In this document: positions 50,836 to 59,682 of the stretch, piece by piece | Numbering within the stretch: the first letter of the stretch is position 1 | Layout of the letters: every line of letters begins with the position of its first letter | DNA from: Clostridia bacterium | Lineage (GTDB): Bacteria > Bacillota > Clostridia > Lutisporales > Lutisporaceae | Direction: 5' to 3' | DNA: 64,000 nucleotides | Assembly: GCA_035628995.1 (NCBI GenBank) | Contig: DASPIR010000002.1 | Coordinates: 1-64,000 of the forward strand | Position numbers and translations under genes: made by a program | Notes under the pieces: model-generated | The model's database searches: none | The model's input: the letters and a program-made list of their open reading frames with translations, nothing else | What the model was told of the DNA's origin: nothing

Positions 50836-53202
50836 TTGTTTAAAAGATATTTCATTCCTGTACTTAAAGTATTTGGTTTTATTGTGGTTTATATGGTTGC
50901 ACTCGGCATAATACTAGGCTTGTTTTTTTTCTCTGCTGGTCAGTTTGCAGGACAGGAGCTATCGGAGCTTTTGGTTGGGGCATTAAGCCTTTCTATGGCT
51001 TTGCTTGTTACTTACCTGTATCTGAAGCTGGACAAGAGAAGCTTTAGGGACATAGGCGCCTGGTTCCATACCAATTGGCACAAAAAGCTTATAAAAGGCA
51101 GTATTTTGGGTATAGGCGCCATAATGGTAATTTTTGCAGCCATGCTGATATCGGGACTGGCAGAGATAAGAGGCTTGACGGTAAATGATCCAGCAGCGAT
51201 AATTATGAAGCTGGCTGTAGGAATATTGTTGTACCTTACGGCAGTGGCATATGCAGAGGAGTTATTGACAAGGGGATATATTTATCACTTCTTGAAAACA
51301 AGGTTTACAATAGCGGGTTCTGTGCTGATAACATCCTTGTTTTTTTCACTTATGCACATATTCAATCCAAATGTTACTCCTCTTGCATTGTTCAATATAT
51401 TCATTGCAGGTATAGTGCTGAATCTTCTGGTACTGCGGGACGGGGATATATGGTCTGCTGTCGGGTTCCACTTCGGATGGAATTACACTATGGGAATGAT
51501 ATTCGCATCACCGGTCAGTGGTGGTACGGAAGAGGGGATTATCAAGATTTCCTTTAAGGGATATGAGCTTCTGACAGGCGGTGCCTTCGGGGTAGAAGGC
51601 GGTATAATATGTACTGTTGCACTGACATTACTATCCGCATACCTGCTATATCGTAATGATAGGAAAGAAAACTTGCTCCAAGGCCTTAAGCTTTGGAAGA
51701 ATAGCACCTTAATAGGGTTGATGGTAATAGGAGCCTTGGTTTACATTACCTTTGACATTCTGCTGTGGATGTCCAAGCCATTGCCCTCTGACAGTATTGA
51801 TATCAATGGGATTTCCCGCTATCCTAATGTGCATGATTATATAATGAAGCTGGAGCTTGATACATGGGACAAAACAGTGACAGGGAAGCAGGCTGTCAGC
51901 TTTATAAACAATGAGGATGTTCCTATGAGTGAAGCTTATTTTCACATTTATCCCAATGCATTTAAGAACATAGGCGGTTCAATAGTTATAAAAGCAATTA
52001 AGATAAACGGAAGTGATGCACAGTACAAAATAGAAGGGCAGGATTCTACACTCCTTTATATCCCATTCCCTGTGGCTCTTGAGCCTGGTAAAAGGAATCA
52101 AATATTCATGGAATATGAAATCAGCATCCCAAAAGAGGAAGGAGAGGGCTTCGGAGATAGATTCGGCTATGGCAGCAATACATATAATCTAGGCAATTTC
52201 TTTCCTATTGCTGCTGTGTATGAGAATGGAGGCTGGGATAAGCATCCTTATGATGAAAAAGGAGACGCCTTCTATAGTGAAACAAGTAACTTTGATGTGG
52301 AAATAACTGCACCGAAGGAGCAAGTAATTGCGACCAGCGGTTATATTGAGGGGCAGCAAGCCTCAGGCAGCAGGCAGGTGCTCAAGATAAAAGCTTATTC
52401 GGTAAGGGACTTTGCTTTTGTATCCAGCGATATGTTCAAGGTGGAGGAAGCAATGGTAAATGGTACCCTGATAAGATCCTACGCCGCAAGCAGCAAAAAA
52501 GCAAAAAAAGTCTTGGAGTTCAGTGCCGATGCAATAAGGATTTTCAACAGAACGTACGGAAAGTATCCGTATCCTACGTGCAGTGTTGTGCAGTCAGACA
52601 TTGGAGGGGGCATGGAGTACCCCAATCTGGTGATGATAGAATCCAACGAATATGGGAATGTCACTTTCAGCAATCTGCTTGCTTCATATTATTTTGGGAA
52701 GCCCAAGGGTTCTCTGGAATTTGTAGTTGTGCATGAGCTGGCGCACCAATGGTGGTATGGAATTGTAGGAAATGACGAGTACAGAGAGGCATGGATAGAT
52801 GAGCCCCTTACACAATATGCAACTCTGGAATACTTTAGGCAAAGGTATGGGCAGAAAGAGTTCGATAGGCTGTATAATAGATACATTAAGCTCGGGGTTA
52901 ATATGTTCCTGCTGTCAGGCGCCGGTGAAGAAAAGCCGCTCAACCGCTCACTTGATCAGTTTCCCCATGACGATTACTACGTCCTTATATACAATAAGGG
53001 CACTATGATGTACAAGGATTTGAATGATCAGCTGGGAGAGGAGAAGTTCGACAAGCTGCTCCAGACACTTTTTGAAAAATTCAAGTTCAAAGTGATATCG
53101 GGAGAAGAATTCATAAAACTCACCTCGGAAATAGCAGATAAAGATATGAGCGGATTCTACAGGAACTGGCTGGAGACTAATTATGTCGGGGATGAGCTAT
53201 AA
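50836..53202 (+). CDS. Fusion: CPBP intramembrane protease and M1 family aminopeptidase
   Basis: A 788-aa protein with two peptidase-like parts. Residues ~1-250 have about eight membrane helices with CPBP (Abi) motifs: EE at 141-142 in YAEELLTRGYIYHFL, and later FSLMHIFNP and HFGWN. A further helix near 300 leads to an extracellular region related to M1 aminopeptidases: VVHELAHQWWYG (His633, Glu634, His637) and Glu656 in WIDEPL, the exact HExxH-18-E spacing. The TTG at 50836 behind GAGGGA is the likely start; GTG 50815 has no ribosome site. Its substrate is unknown. Confidence 0.85.
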   Translation: MFKRYFIPVLKVFGFIVVYMVALGIILGLFFFSAGQFAGQELSELLVGALSLSMALLVTYLYLKLDKRSFRDIGAWFHTNWHKKLIKGSILGIGAIMVIFAAMLISGLAEIRGLTVNDPAAIIMKLAVGILLYLTAVAYAEELLTRGYIYHFLKTRFTIAGSVLITSLFFSLMHIFNPNVTPLALFNIFIAGIVLNLLVLRDGDIWSAVGFHFGWNYTMGMIFASPVSGGTEEGIIKISFKGYELLTGGAFGVEGGIICTVALTLLSAYLLYRNDRKENLLQGLKLWKNSTLIGLMVIGALVYITFDILLWMSKPLPSDSIDINGISRYPNVHDYIMKLELDTWDKTVTGKQAVSFINNEDVPMSEAYFHIYPNAFKNIGGSIVIKAIKINGSDAQYKIEGQDSTLLYIPFPVALEPGKRNQIFMEYEISIPKEEGEGFGDRFGYGSNTYNLGNFFPIAAVYENGGWDKHPYDEKGDAFYSETSNFDVEITAPKEQVIATSGYIEGQQASGSRQVLKIKAYSVRDFAFVSSDMFKVEEAMVNGTLIRSYAASSKKAKKVLEFSADAIRIFNRTYGKYPYPTCSVVQSDIGGGMEYPNLVMIESNEYGNVTFSNLLASYYFGKPKGSLEFVVVHELAHQWWYGIVGNDEYREAWIDEPLTQYATLEYFRQRYGQKEFDRLYNRYIKLGVNMFLLSGAGEEKPLNRSLDQFPHDDYYVLIYNKGTMMYKDLNDQLGEEKFDKLLQTLFEKFKFKVISGEEFIKLTSEIADKDMSGFYRNWLETNYVGDEL

Positions 53203-53260
53203 TTCGGCAAGCATGTCATAATATGGGCAAAACAGTAAAACGAAATAGTAATTGTAAAAG

Positions 53261-53315
53261 TTGACACTATATGGAAACCCAATTATCATAGAATTAGATG
53301 CTTAAGCATCTAATT
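53261..53315 (+). promoter_or_regulatory. Alkaline phosphatase promoter and 24-bp palindrome
   Basis: TTGACA (53261-53266), 17-base spacer, TATCAT (53284-53289). A perfect 24-bp palindrome, arms AATTAGATGCTT (53292-53303) and AAGCATCTAATT (53304-53315), covers the expected transcription start. It could be an operator or a 5' hairpin. Confidence 0.78.
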
Positions 53316-53335
53316 TATTACAGGGGGTATGAATA

Positions 53336-54958
53336 GTGTTGAAAAAAGCTAAGAAAATCCTATGTGCAGCACTAGTGCTATGCATGATACTGAGCATGTT
53401 TATAGGAGTATCAGCAGAGCCTGAAAAGACATCCAAAGTAAAGAATGTAATTCTATTTATCACTGATGGCACCAGCCTCACTCATGTTACTGCAGCAAGG
53501 TGGTATCAGGGAGGTCAAGCCCTTGCACTGGATGAAACCTTGTGCGGTCTTGTCAGAACATATGGATCTGATTCATTGATTACTGACTCTGCACCAGCAG
53601 CAACTGCCATGGCGACGGGTTTTAAATCTCATACAGGCTTCATATCTGTATTACCAGATGTCTCAAACATGCCTCTTCTTGATCCAGTAGCTCCGGGGGA
53701 TGCAAGAAAGCCGGTAGCAACGGTGCTTGAAGGTGCAAGACTGGAAGGAAAGGCAACTGGTCTTGTCACAACCTGTGAGATTATGCATGCCACACCTGCA
53801 GCTTTTTCATCTCATGATGAAAGCAGGAAGGACTACGATGATATTGGTGAACAGCAGGTATATCAAGAGATGGAAGTAGTTTTAAGCGGCGGCAGCAAGT
53901 TTATGACAGCTGAGGTTAGGAAGGACAAGGAAGATATGGTTGCAGCACTTAAAGGTATGGGATACAGCTACATAACAACAAAAGACGAAATGGAAGCTCA
54001 GAAATCCGGCAAGGTATGGGGACTTTTTGCAGAGGCAGATATAGCATATGACTTTGACAGGGATGCTTTGAAGGTTCCAAGCCTTTCGGAAATGACAGGA
54101 AAGGCTATTGACCTGCTTTCAGAGGATAAGGACGGATTCTTCCTTATGGTTGAAGGAAGCAAGGTTGACTGGGCATCCCATGCCAATGAGCCAGTAGGAG
54201 TAATAAGTGAAGTGCTCTCATTTGACAAGGCTGTTAAGGTAGCCCTTGATTTTGCCAAAGAGAATAAGGATACACTTGTCATAATAACAGCAGACCATGG
54301 CAACGGCGGGATGAGCATCGGAAGTGCAGCTACCAACAAGGGTTATGATGAAACACCCTACGCTGCAGTGTTTGACCCTCTCAAGAAAGCTAAGCTGACA
54401 GAAGTAGGGGCAGAAAAGATGCTTGATGCAGATAAAACCAATATAGTTGAAGTTGCTCAGAAATATTTGGGGATAGATGACCTAACCGAGGAAGAAATAG
54501 CAGCAATAAAGGCAGCTAAAGTTCCGGCGGAAGCTTTCGGATTAGCTATGAGCAAGCGTTCCAAAATAGGATGGACCACCACAGGCCATGAAGGTGAGGA
54601 TGTAATACTTGGTATTTACACCCCTGACAACAAGGAGAGACTTACAGGCTTAGTACAGAATACTGATTTGGCTGGCTATATGGCAGCGTCTATGGGATTT
54701 GATATGGAGGAATTAAATAAGGCTCTTATAGTAAACGCAGCAAAGGCTTTTGAAGCCAAGGGAGCGAAGGTCGTACTCAATAAGGATCTGGCGCCGAATC
54801 TGGAGCTGACAGTTACAAAGGGCAATGATAAGCTGATATTCTATGTAAACAAGAATGTTGTATTGCACAATGGTGTTATTAAGAAGATGCCGGGGGTTGC
54901 AATACATAATGGGATTGACTTCTATGTTCCGCAATATGGTATAGATATTATAAAATAA
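53336..54958 (+). CDS. Secreted alkaline phosphatase
   Basis: A 540-aa phosphomonoesterase. The signal peptide covers residues 1-27 or so. Metal and nucleophile motifs: VILFITDGTSLTH, TDSAPAATAMATG (Ser85 nucleophile), HATPAAFSSHDESRKDY, VEGSKVDWASHAN and ITADHGNGGM, WTTTGHEG. The last ~70 residues resemble the copper amine oxidase N-terminal type domain often found at the ends of clostridial surface proteins. Start GTG 53336 behind AGGGGG. Confidence 0.92.
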   Translation: MLKKAKKILCAALVLCMILSMFIGVSAEPEKTSKVKNVILFITDGTSLTHVTAARWYQGGQALALDETLCGLVRTYGSDSLITDSAPAATAMATGFKSHTGFISVLPDVSNMPLLDPVAPGDARKPVATVLEGARLEGKATGLVTTCEIMHATPAAFSSHDESRKDYDDIGEQQVYQEMEVVLSGGSKFMTAEVRKDKEDMVAALKGMGYSYITTKDEMEAQKSGKVWGLFAEADIAYDFDRDALKVPSLSEMTGKAIDLLSEDKDGFFLMVEGSKVDWASHANEPVGVISEVLSFDKAVKVALDFAKENKDTLVIITADHGNGGMSIGSAATNKGYDETPYAAVFDPLKKAKLTEVGAEKMLDADKTNIVEVAQKYLGIDDLTEEEIAAIKAAKVPAEAFGLAMSKRSKIGWTTTGHEGEDVILGIYTPDNKERLTGLVQNTDLAGYMAASMGFDMEELNKALIVNAAKAFEAKGAKVVLNKDLAPNLELTVTKGNDKLIFYVNKNVVLHNGVIKKMPGVAIHNGIDFYVPQYGIDIIK

Positions 54959-54975
54959 TCCAGAGGTATAGACAT

Positions 54976-55013
54976 AAAGCCGACCTTGCTGAATGTGGGG
55001 TCGGCTTTAATTT
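54976..55013 (+). terminator. Alkaline phosphatase terminator
   Basis: AAAGCCGACC (54976-54985) and GGTCGGCTTT (54999-55008), perfect 10-bp stem, then AATTTTTG. Confidence 0.92.
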
Positions 55014-55220
55014 TTGTGAGTATATGTGAAACTTTAAGTCAAGAATTTTCGTCTAAAGGACAGGAATACATTGGGGGTAGTGGAATATCTGTAAATTCTA
55101 AGGATATTATTTACTGATTTTAAACAAAATGTAATATTACATATCGGTTACTTTGCTGAAAGTGAAAGCATAGTTTGGTAAAATAGACATATATATGTTT
55201 CGCGGGGATAGGGGGGGCCA

Positions 55221-55901
55221 ATGGATAAGTACGATTACCTTAGACAAATCAGCATATTCTCTGAGCTTAAGGAGGAGTTCCTGGAAAAGATCCATAATAT
55301 ATCATCACCCCGTAAATATGGCAAGGGCAGGATAATAATTATGGAGGGGGAACCGGGAGAGGCCTTCTTCTATGTAAAGTCCGGTCTCATTAAGATATCG
55401 AAGCTTTCAAGCGATGGACGCGAGCACATACTTCACATACTTAATGAGGGCCACATTTTCGCAGAGGTGACACTATTCAGCAAGACAGTATATCCGGCTA
55501 CTGCAGAGGTCCTTGAGGAAGCAGAGATAGGCATGATCAAGAACGAGGAGCTGGAAAAGGTCCTGATGCAAAACCCTGAGCTGGCTTTGCAGCTAATAAA
55601 GTATCTCAATAAAAGGTTGGTAGAGGCTCATATGAAGATTAGAAACCTTGCACTCTACGATACATATGGAAGGACAGCCCAAGCGCTGTTAAAGCTTGCC
55701 GAGGACTATGGCAAGAAAAGCAGCAAAGGCATTGAGCTTGACCTTAATATATCAAGGCAAGAGCTCGCCAATATCGTAGGTACTACAAGGGAAACGGTTA
55801 TAAGGGCACTAACGACTTTCAAGAAAGAGCATTCCATAGATATCGACAAGAACACTATTACAATAACTGACTTAGAAAAGGTCAAGGAATGGTTTAGGTA
55901 A
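55221..55901 (+). CDS. Crp/Fnr family transcriptional regulator
   Basis: A 226-aa regulator with an N-terminal cyclic-nucleotide-binding-like beta barrel (residues ~10-125, EGEPGEAFFYVKSGLIKI) and a C-terminal winged helix (~145-226, ISRQELANIVGTTRETVIRAL). It lacks the N-terminal cysteines of Fnr, so it is not an obvious iron-sulfur oxygen sensor. Its effector is unknown. Start ATG behind GGGGGGG. Monocistronic between alkaline phosphatase and the glycosidase gene; those may be targets. Confidence 0.92.
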   Translation: MDKYDYLRQISIFSELKEEFLEKIHNISSPRKYGKGRIIIMEGEPGEAFFYVKSGLIKISKLSSDGREHILHILNEGHIFAEVTLFSKTVYPATAEVLEEAEIGMIKNEELEKVLMQNPELALQLIKYLNKRLVEAHMKIRNLALYDTYGRTAQALLKLAEDYGKKSSKGIELDLNISRQELANIVGTTRETVIRALTTFKKEHSIDIDKNTITITDLEKVKEWFR

Positions 55902-55939
55902 TGAAAATAGAAAGGAGAGCTGGTAAAACAAACTCAATA

Positions 55940-56010
55940 ACAATCAAGGAAACATTTACGCGGAATTTGAATAAAAATTTAAGATGTTTTTCGCGAAATA
56001 TCTAACCAGT
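55940..56010 (+). promoter_or_regulatory. Imperfect inverted repeat upstream of the glycosidase gene
   Basis: ACGCGGAATTTGAATAAAAA then TTTTTCGCGAAATAT, similar in sequence and spacing to the perfect inverted repeat upstream of pepT (15878-15921). Confidence 0.4.
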
Positions 56011-56026
56011 GAATGAGGTAGAAATT

Positions 56027-58510
56027 ATGAGAAGAATGAATGTGAAGGACAAGGTTTTTACAAAGTTTTTAGCATTACTGATTATAGCTTCCATGGTATT
56101 TCCGGGAGCAGTTTACTCACAGGGAGCAGTCAAACTGATAGAAAATGGGCAGAACATAGGCCCAGGTACATATTACAGAAACATGAACTACATCACACCC
56201 AACGGCAAATTCATGGTCAATATGGTAGAGTGCAGGTTAGATGCCGAGTATCTCAAGATAGAGGCCATGGACGGGGGAGACACTATAGTCAACAAGCCCG
56301 TGACATATCAGGCTTTGCAGAAATCTGACAAGGATAGAAGAGTTATAAGTGCTGTTAATGGCGACTTCTTTGATATGACTTTAATAAAAGGCCTTACCTA
56401 CGGCACCAGTATAATAAAAGGCGAAATTAAGACAGCGATTAAGACTTCCACAGTACTAGGGATTACTGATAAGGGGGACTGCTTTATAGATACCCTGAGC
56501 ATGGAAGGTGCTGTTGCATATAAGGATGTACAGGTTCCGATAACTGCAGTGAACAGATTGCGATGGGTGGATCAGGCCCTGCTTTACACTCCATCCTTTG
56601 GTAAGACAACGCTGAATACAACAACCGGAACTGATATTGTAGTAAGAGGCGTAGAGCTGCCTCTGAAAGCCAACAAGGTTTACTCGGGAGTTATAGAAAA
56701 AATAGTGCCAAACACTAAGAATACTGAAATACCTGTAGATGGAGTAGTTATTTCACTGCATGGCAAAGCCTTGGAGCCACTGGCGGGGGCCGTTGCAGGG
56801 GAGGGAATAAGCTTCTATGTAAATCTGGACAAACAGAATTTGGATTATGCAGTGGCAGGCTCCCCTAGACTTCTTGAAGATGGGCTTCTCTCTACAGAAT
56901 TAGAAACAAGGAAGGATGCGCAGCAAAGGAATCCACGAACAGCAGTAGGCATAAAGGACAATAAGCTTTATATGGTAACAGTTGATGGGAGGCAGCCTGG
57001 ATACAGCGATGGTATGAATCTGTACGAAATGGCGGAATTCCTCCTGGGCCAGGGTGTAAAAGATGCAATAAACCTTGATGGCGGCGGATCAACAACTATG
57101 GCTGTCAGAAAACAAGGTGATGCTGGTGTGAAACTGGTAAACTCACCTTCCGATGGAAGGGAAAGATATGTAGGAAATTCCATACAGCTAGTATCGGAAG
57201 CACCAATATCCCAACCTTCGGTGATAAGGTTCATTGATACCAGTGTCAAGGTATTCAGGAACAGCACCTTCAAACCAAACTTTTATGTAATGGATAAGTA
57301 TTATAACCTGTTGACTCCAGATATTAGCAAGGTAAAGTACGGAGCTGACGGAAAGACGGCAAAGATTGCAAAAGATGGCGCTTATACCGCTGGAAGCAAG
57401 GCGGCCAAGAGCTACATAGATGTGGTATATGGAGATGCAAAAGCTAGAATGCCTGTTGAAATTGTGGATAAAGTAGGTTCACTTGTTGTGGCAAATGAAT
57501 TTGTACATCTTGATACTGGAGAAAAGGTACAGATGCAAGTCAAAGCCTTTGATGAAAATGGTGCAAGTGTAGTAATAAGCCCATCGGCTGTCAAATGGAC
57601 TGTAGCCGGGGGGATAGGAACAGTGGACGCCAAAGGAATGTTCACAGCCGGTAAGAAAAACGGATCAGGCAAAATAAGTGCAGCAATAGGAACTGTTACA
57701 GGGTCAGTAGGGGCAAAAACAGGCAAGACTCCTATAATAGTAGCTGACTTCGGTACCTTGAACAATGTAGAGGCAAAATTTATAAGAAGCACTGCAGCAG
57801 TTAGTCATAATCAAAAGGATGAACCGGTTAAGTCAGGAAAGATATCCTTGAAGCTAGACTACAACTTAGAAAATACTGCAGGCACTTCAGCTGCATATGT
57901 ATCCTTTAAGGAGCCGGTAAAAATCATAGGCAAGCCTATAGAGCTTGGTGCTTGGGTGTATGGTGATGGAAAAAGCCATTGGCTTAGAGGAAGCTATATT
58001 AACTCCGCGGGCGAGAAAAAAGTGCTAAACTTCACTGAGTCCGGGGGGCTGGATTGGCAAGGATGGAAGTACGTATATGCTGATATTCCGAAGGGTGAGA
58101 AGTATCCAATAGCACTTGAACAGCTGTATCTGGCTGAGACGGAACAGACTAGAAAGAATGTGGGCAGCATATATTTTGACGATGTAATGGTTGTATACAA
58201 ACCTGACAAGGATTATTATGATCCAGTGATAGTATCTATACTGCCTGAAAGCACTGAAGGACTTGAGGTGCCAACTCAGGAGATAGGTGTGATTGCAGCT
58301 GACAGAGGAATAGGCATCGACCCTGAGTCCATAAAGCTTTATATAAATGATACTGTTGTAAAAGCAAAGTTTGATGCTGTTACTGGAAAGATAAGCTACA
58401 TTCCCGCCGAACCGCTGACCAGCGGCGAATATAAGGTGAGAGTCACATTGAAGGATAAAGTAGGACACCAGTTGAACCCTGAATACAGCTATACCTTCAA
58501 AGCGGAGTAA
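56027..58510 (+). CDS. Exported phosphodiester glycosidase (NAGPA domain) with Ig-like and carbohydrate-binding tail
   Basis: An 827-aa exported protein. Signal peptide residues ~1-34. Residues ~100-390 form a NAGPA/DUF2233 domain with NLDGGGSTTMAVR (from Asn349) and NPRTAVGIKDNKLYMVTVDG. Then a bacterial Ig-like repeat (WTVAGGIGTVDAKGMFTAG), a jelly-roll module (WVYGDGKSHWLRG, YFDDVMVVY) and a C-terminal Ig-like domain. Related proteins hydrolyse GlcNAc-1-phosphodiester linkages in glycopolymers, so a role in cell wall polymer turnover is plausible. ATG 56027 behind GAGGT is preferred over GTG 56009. Confidence 0.87.
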   Translation: MRRMNVKDKVFTKFLALLIIASMVFPGAVYSQGAVKLIENGQNIGPGTYYRNMNYITPNGKFMVNMVECRLDAEYLKIEAMDGGDTIVNKPVTYQALQKSDKDRRVISAVNGDFFDMTLIKGLTYGTSIIKGEIKTAIKTSTVLGITDKGDCFIDTLSMEGAVAYKDVQVPITAVNRLRWVDQALLYTPSFGKTTLNTTTGTDIVVRGVELPLKANKVYSGVIEKIVPNTKNTEIPVDGVVISLHGKALEPLAGAVAGEGISFYVNLDKQNLDYAVAGSPRLLEDGLLSTELETRKDAQQRNPRTAVGIKDNKLYMVTVDGRQPGYSDGMNLYEMAEFLLGQGVKDAINLDGGGSTTMAVRKQGDAGVKLVNSPSDGRERYVGNSIQLVSEAPISQPSVIRFIDTSVKVFRNSTFKPNFYVMDKYYNLLTPDISKVKYGADGKTAKIAKDGAYTAGSKAAKSYIDVVYGDAKARMPVEIVDKVGSLVVANEFVHLDTGEKVQMQVKAFDENGASVVISPSAVKWTVAGGIGTVDAKGMFTAGKKNGSGKISAAIGTVTGSVGAKTGKTPIIVADFGTLNNVEAKFIRSTAAVSHNQKDEPVKSGKISLKLDYNLENTAGTSAAYVSFKEPVKIIGKPIELGAWVYGDGKSHWLRGSYINSAGEKKVLNFTESGGLDWQGWKYVYADIPKGEKYPIALEQLYLAETEQTRKNVGSIYFDDVMVVYKPDKDYYDPVIVSILPESTEGLEVPTQEIGVIAADRGIGIDPESIKLYINDTVVKAKFDAVTGKISYIPAEPLTSGEYKVRVTLKDKVGHQLNPEYSYTFKAE

Positions 58511-58520
58511 AAGACTATAG

Positions 58521-58764
58521 GGACATAAGTGAATATAGATAAAGAATAATGCATATCGACTCGCACAGTATAATGCTTTGGACAGAACTAGAGCTTGATG
58601 CTTGTAAAACCCTAACGCACATAAACCCAACATCCTGTTGGTATGTGCTAGATTTACATCACGTAAATCTTACGGGTTTTCCTGCGCATCTTCACTCAGT
58701 TCTGTTACCCAAAGCATTATAAAGTGCTCGCTGATATGCATTACTCTTTATTAGCCACTTATGC
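58521..58764. repeat. Long branched palindromic element
   Basis: Two arms of about 85 bases (58521-58608 and 58676-58764) are imperfect inverted repeats; long perfect blocks include ATAATGCATATC, TATAATGCTTTGG and ACAGAACT. The centre adds AAAACCC/GGGTTTT and two hairpins: GCACATA..TATGTGC with CCAACA/TGTTGG (about 58617-58649), and AGATTTAC/GTAAATCT (58650-58670). It lies between convergent genes and has no ORF. It could be a MITE-like element or a structured RNA. Confidence 0.8.
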
Positions 58765-58774
58765 CTCTTTTTAA

Positions 58775-59434
58775 TTACTTCTTCACTATTGCCTCTAACC
58801 TGTTTATTTTAATCCCCTTCTTAATAAACTTCTCTTCATACTCAGTGGTAATATTCTCAGGATAATTTCCACTGAGCAGGTCATAGGTCAAGTCAAGGAT
58901 TTCATAGCCGGACTCCTTGAACTCATTTACAGAGAAATCAAAAAGCTCTCTGCTGTCAGTCTTGAATTCTATTCTGCCTCCATCTTTCAGCAAGGTCTTG
59001 TACTTTTCCAGGAGAAGCCTGTGAGTAAGCCTCCTCTTAGAATGTCTTAACTTTGGCCAGGGGTCACAGAAGTTTATATAGAAGGTATTCACCTCTCCTA
59101 TCTCAAAAGCATCTTCAAGATTTAATATGTTATAAGGCATCAGTATCACATTATCAAGCTCATTCTTAAGTACCTTTTCCAAGCCTGAAAGAATTATCTC
59201 GTGCCTTAGATCAATACCTATAAAATTAACATCTTTGTGAAGCAGTCCCTTGGTAGTTATGAATTTCCCCCTGCCCATTCCCAGTTCCACATGCATTGAC
59301 GCATCTAGCTTATCGTCTCTTTTCTTAGCAAAATGTTCCTTCCATTTACCCTTAAAATCCTGAGGTTTAAAAACAACTATATCTTCATACTGCTTAATCG
59401 TATCAAGTGCTCTTGGATTATTTCTTATTCTCAT
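58775..59434 (-). CDS. trmB: tRNA (guanine46-N7)-methyltransferase
   Basis: A 219-aa SAM-dependent enzyme. VELGMGRGKFITTKG is motif I, NFIGIDLRHEIIL follows, and INFCDPWPKLRHSKRRLTHR is the diagnostic catalytic motif. It makes m7G46 in the tRNA variable loop. Convergent with the glycosidase gene, with the palindromic element between them. I see no clear Shine-Dalgarno beyond CAGGTGG upstream. Confidence 0.96.
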   Translation of the reverse strand: MRIRNNPRALDTIKQYEDIVVFKPQDFKGKWKEHFAKKRDDKLDASMHVELGMGRGKFITTKGLLHKDVNFIGIDLRHEIILSGLEKVLKNELDNVILMPYNILNLEDAFEIGEVNTFYINFCDPWPKLRHSKRRLTHRLLLEKYKTLLKDGGRIEFKTDSRELFDFSVNEFKESGYEILDLTYDLLSGNYPENITTEYEEKFIKKGIKINRLEAIVKK

Positions 59435-59682
59435 AAATCATTTCCACCTGCCTGTTATTATTATGTACATTTAATTTATATTACAATTATTATTCATGAT
59501 TCGAGCATTGTCAACGGAGTATAGAGGGAAAACGACAGAAATACATATAAAAAGCTATCACAATACAATATATTACATAAAAGTAATGACGAGTAAAATA
59601 TACAAATAAATTCAAATAAAGCATGGACAAATAGTTATTTTAATACAATAGTTTAAGTATAAATAATAATGGAGGTGTTATG

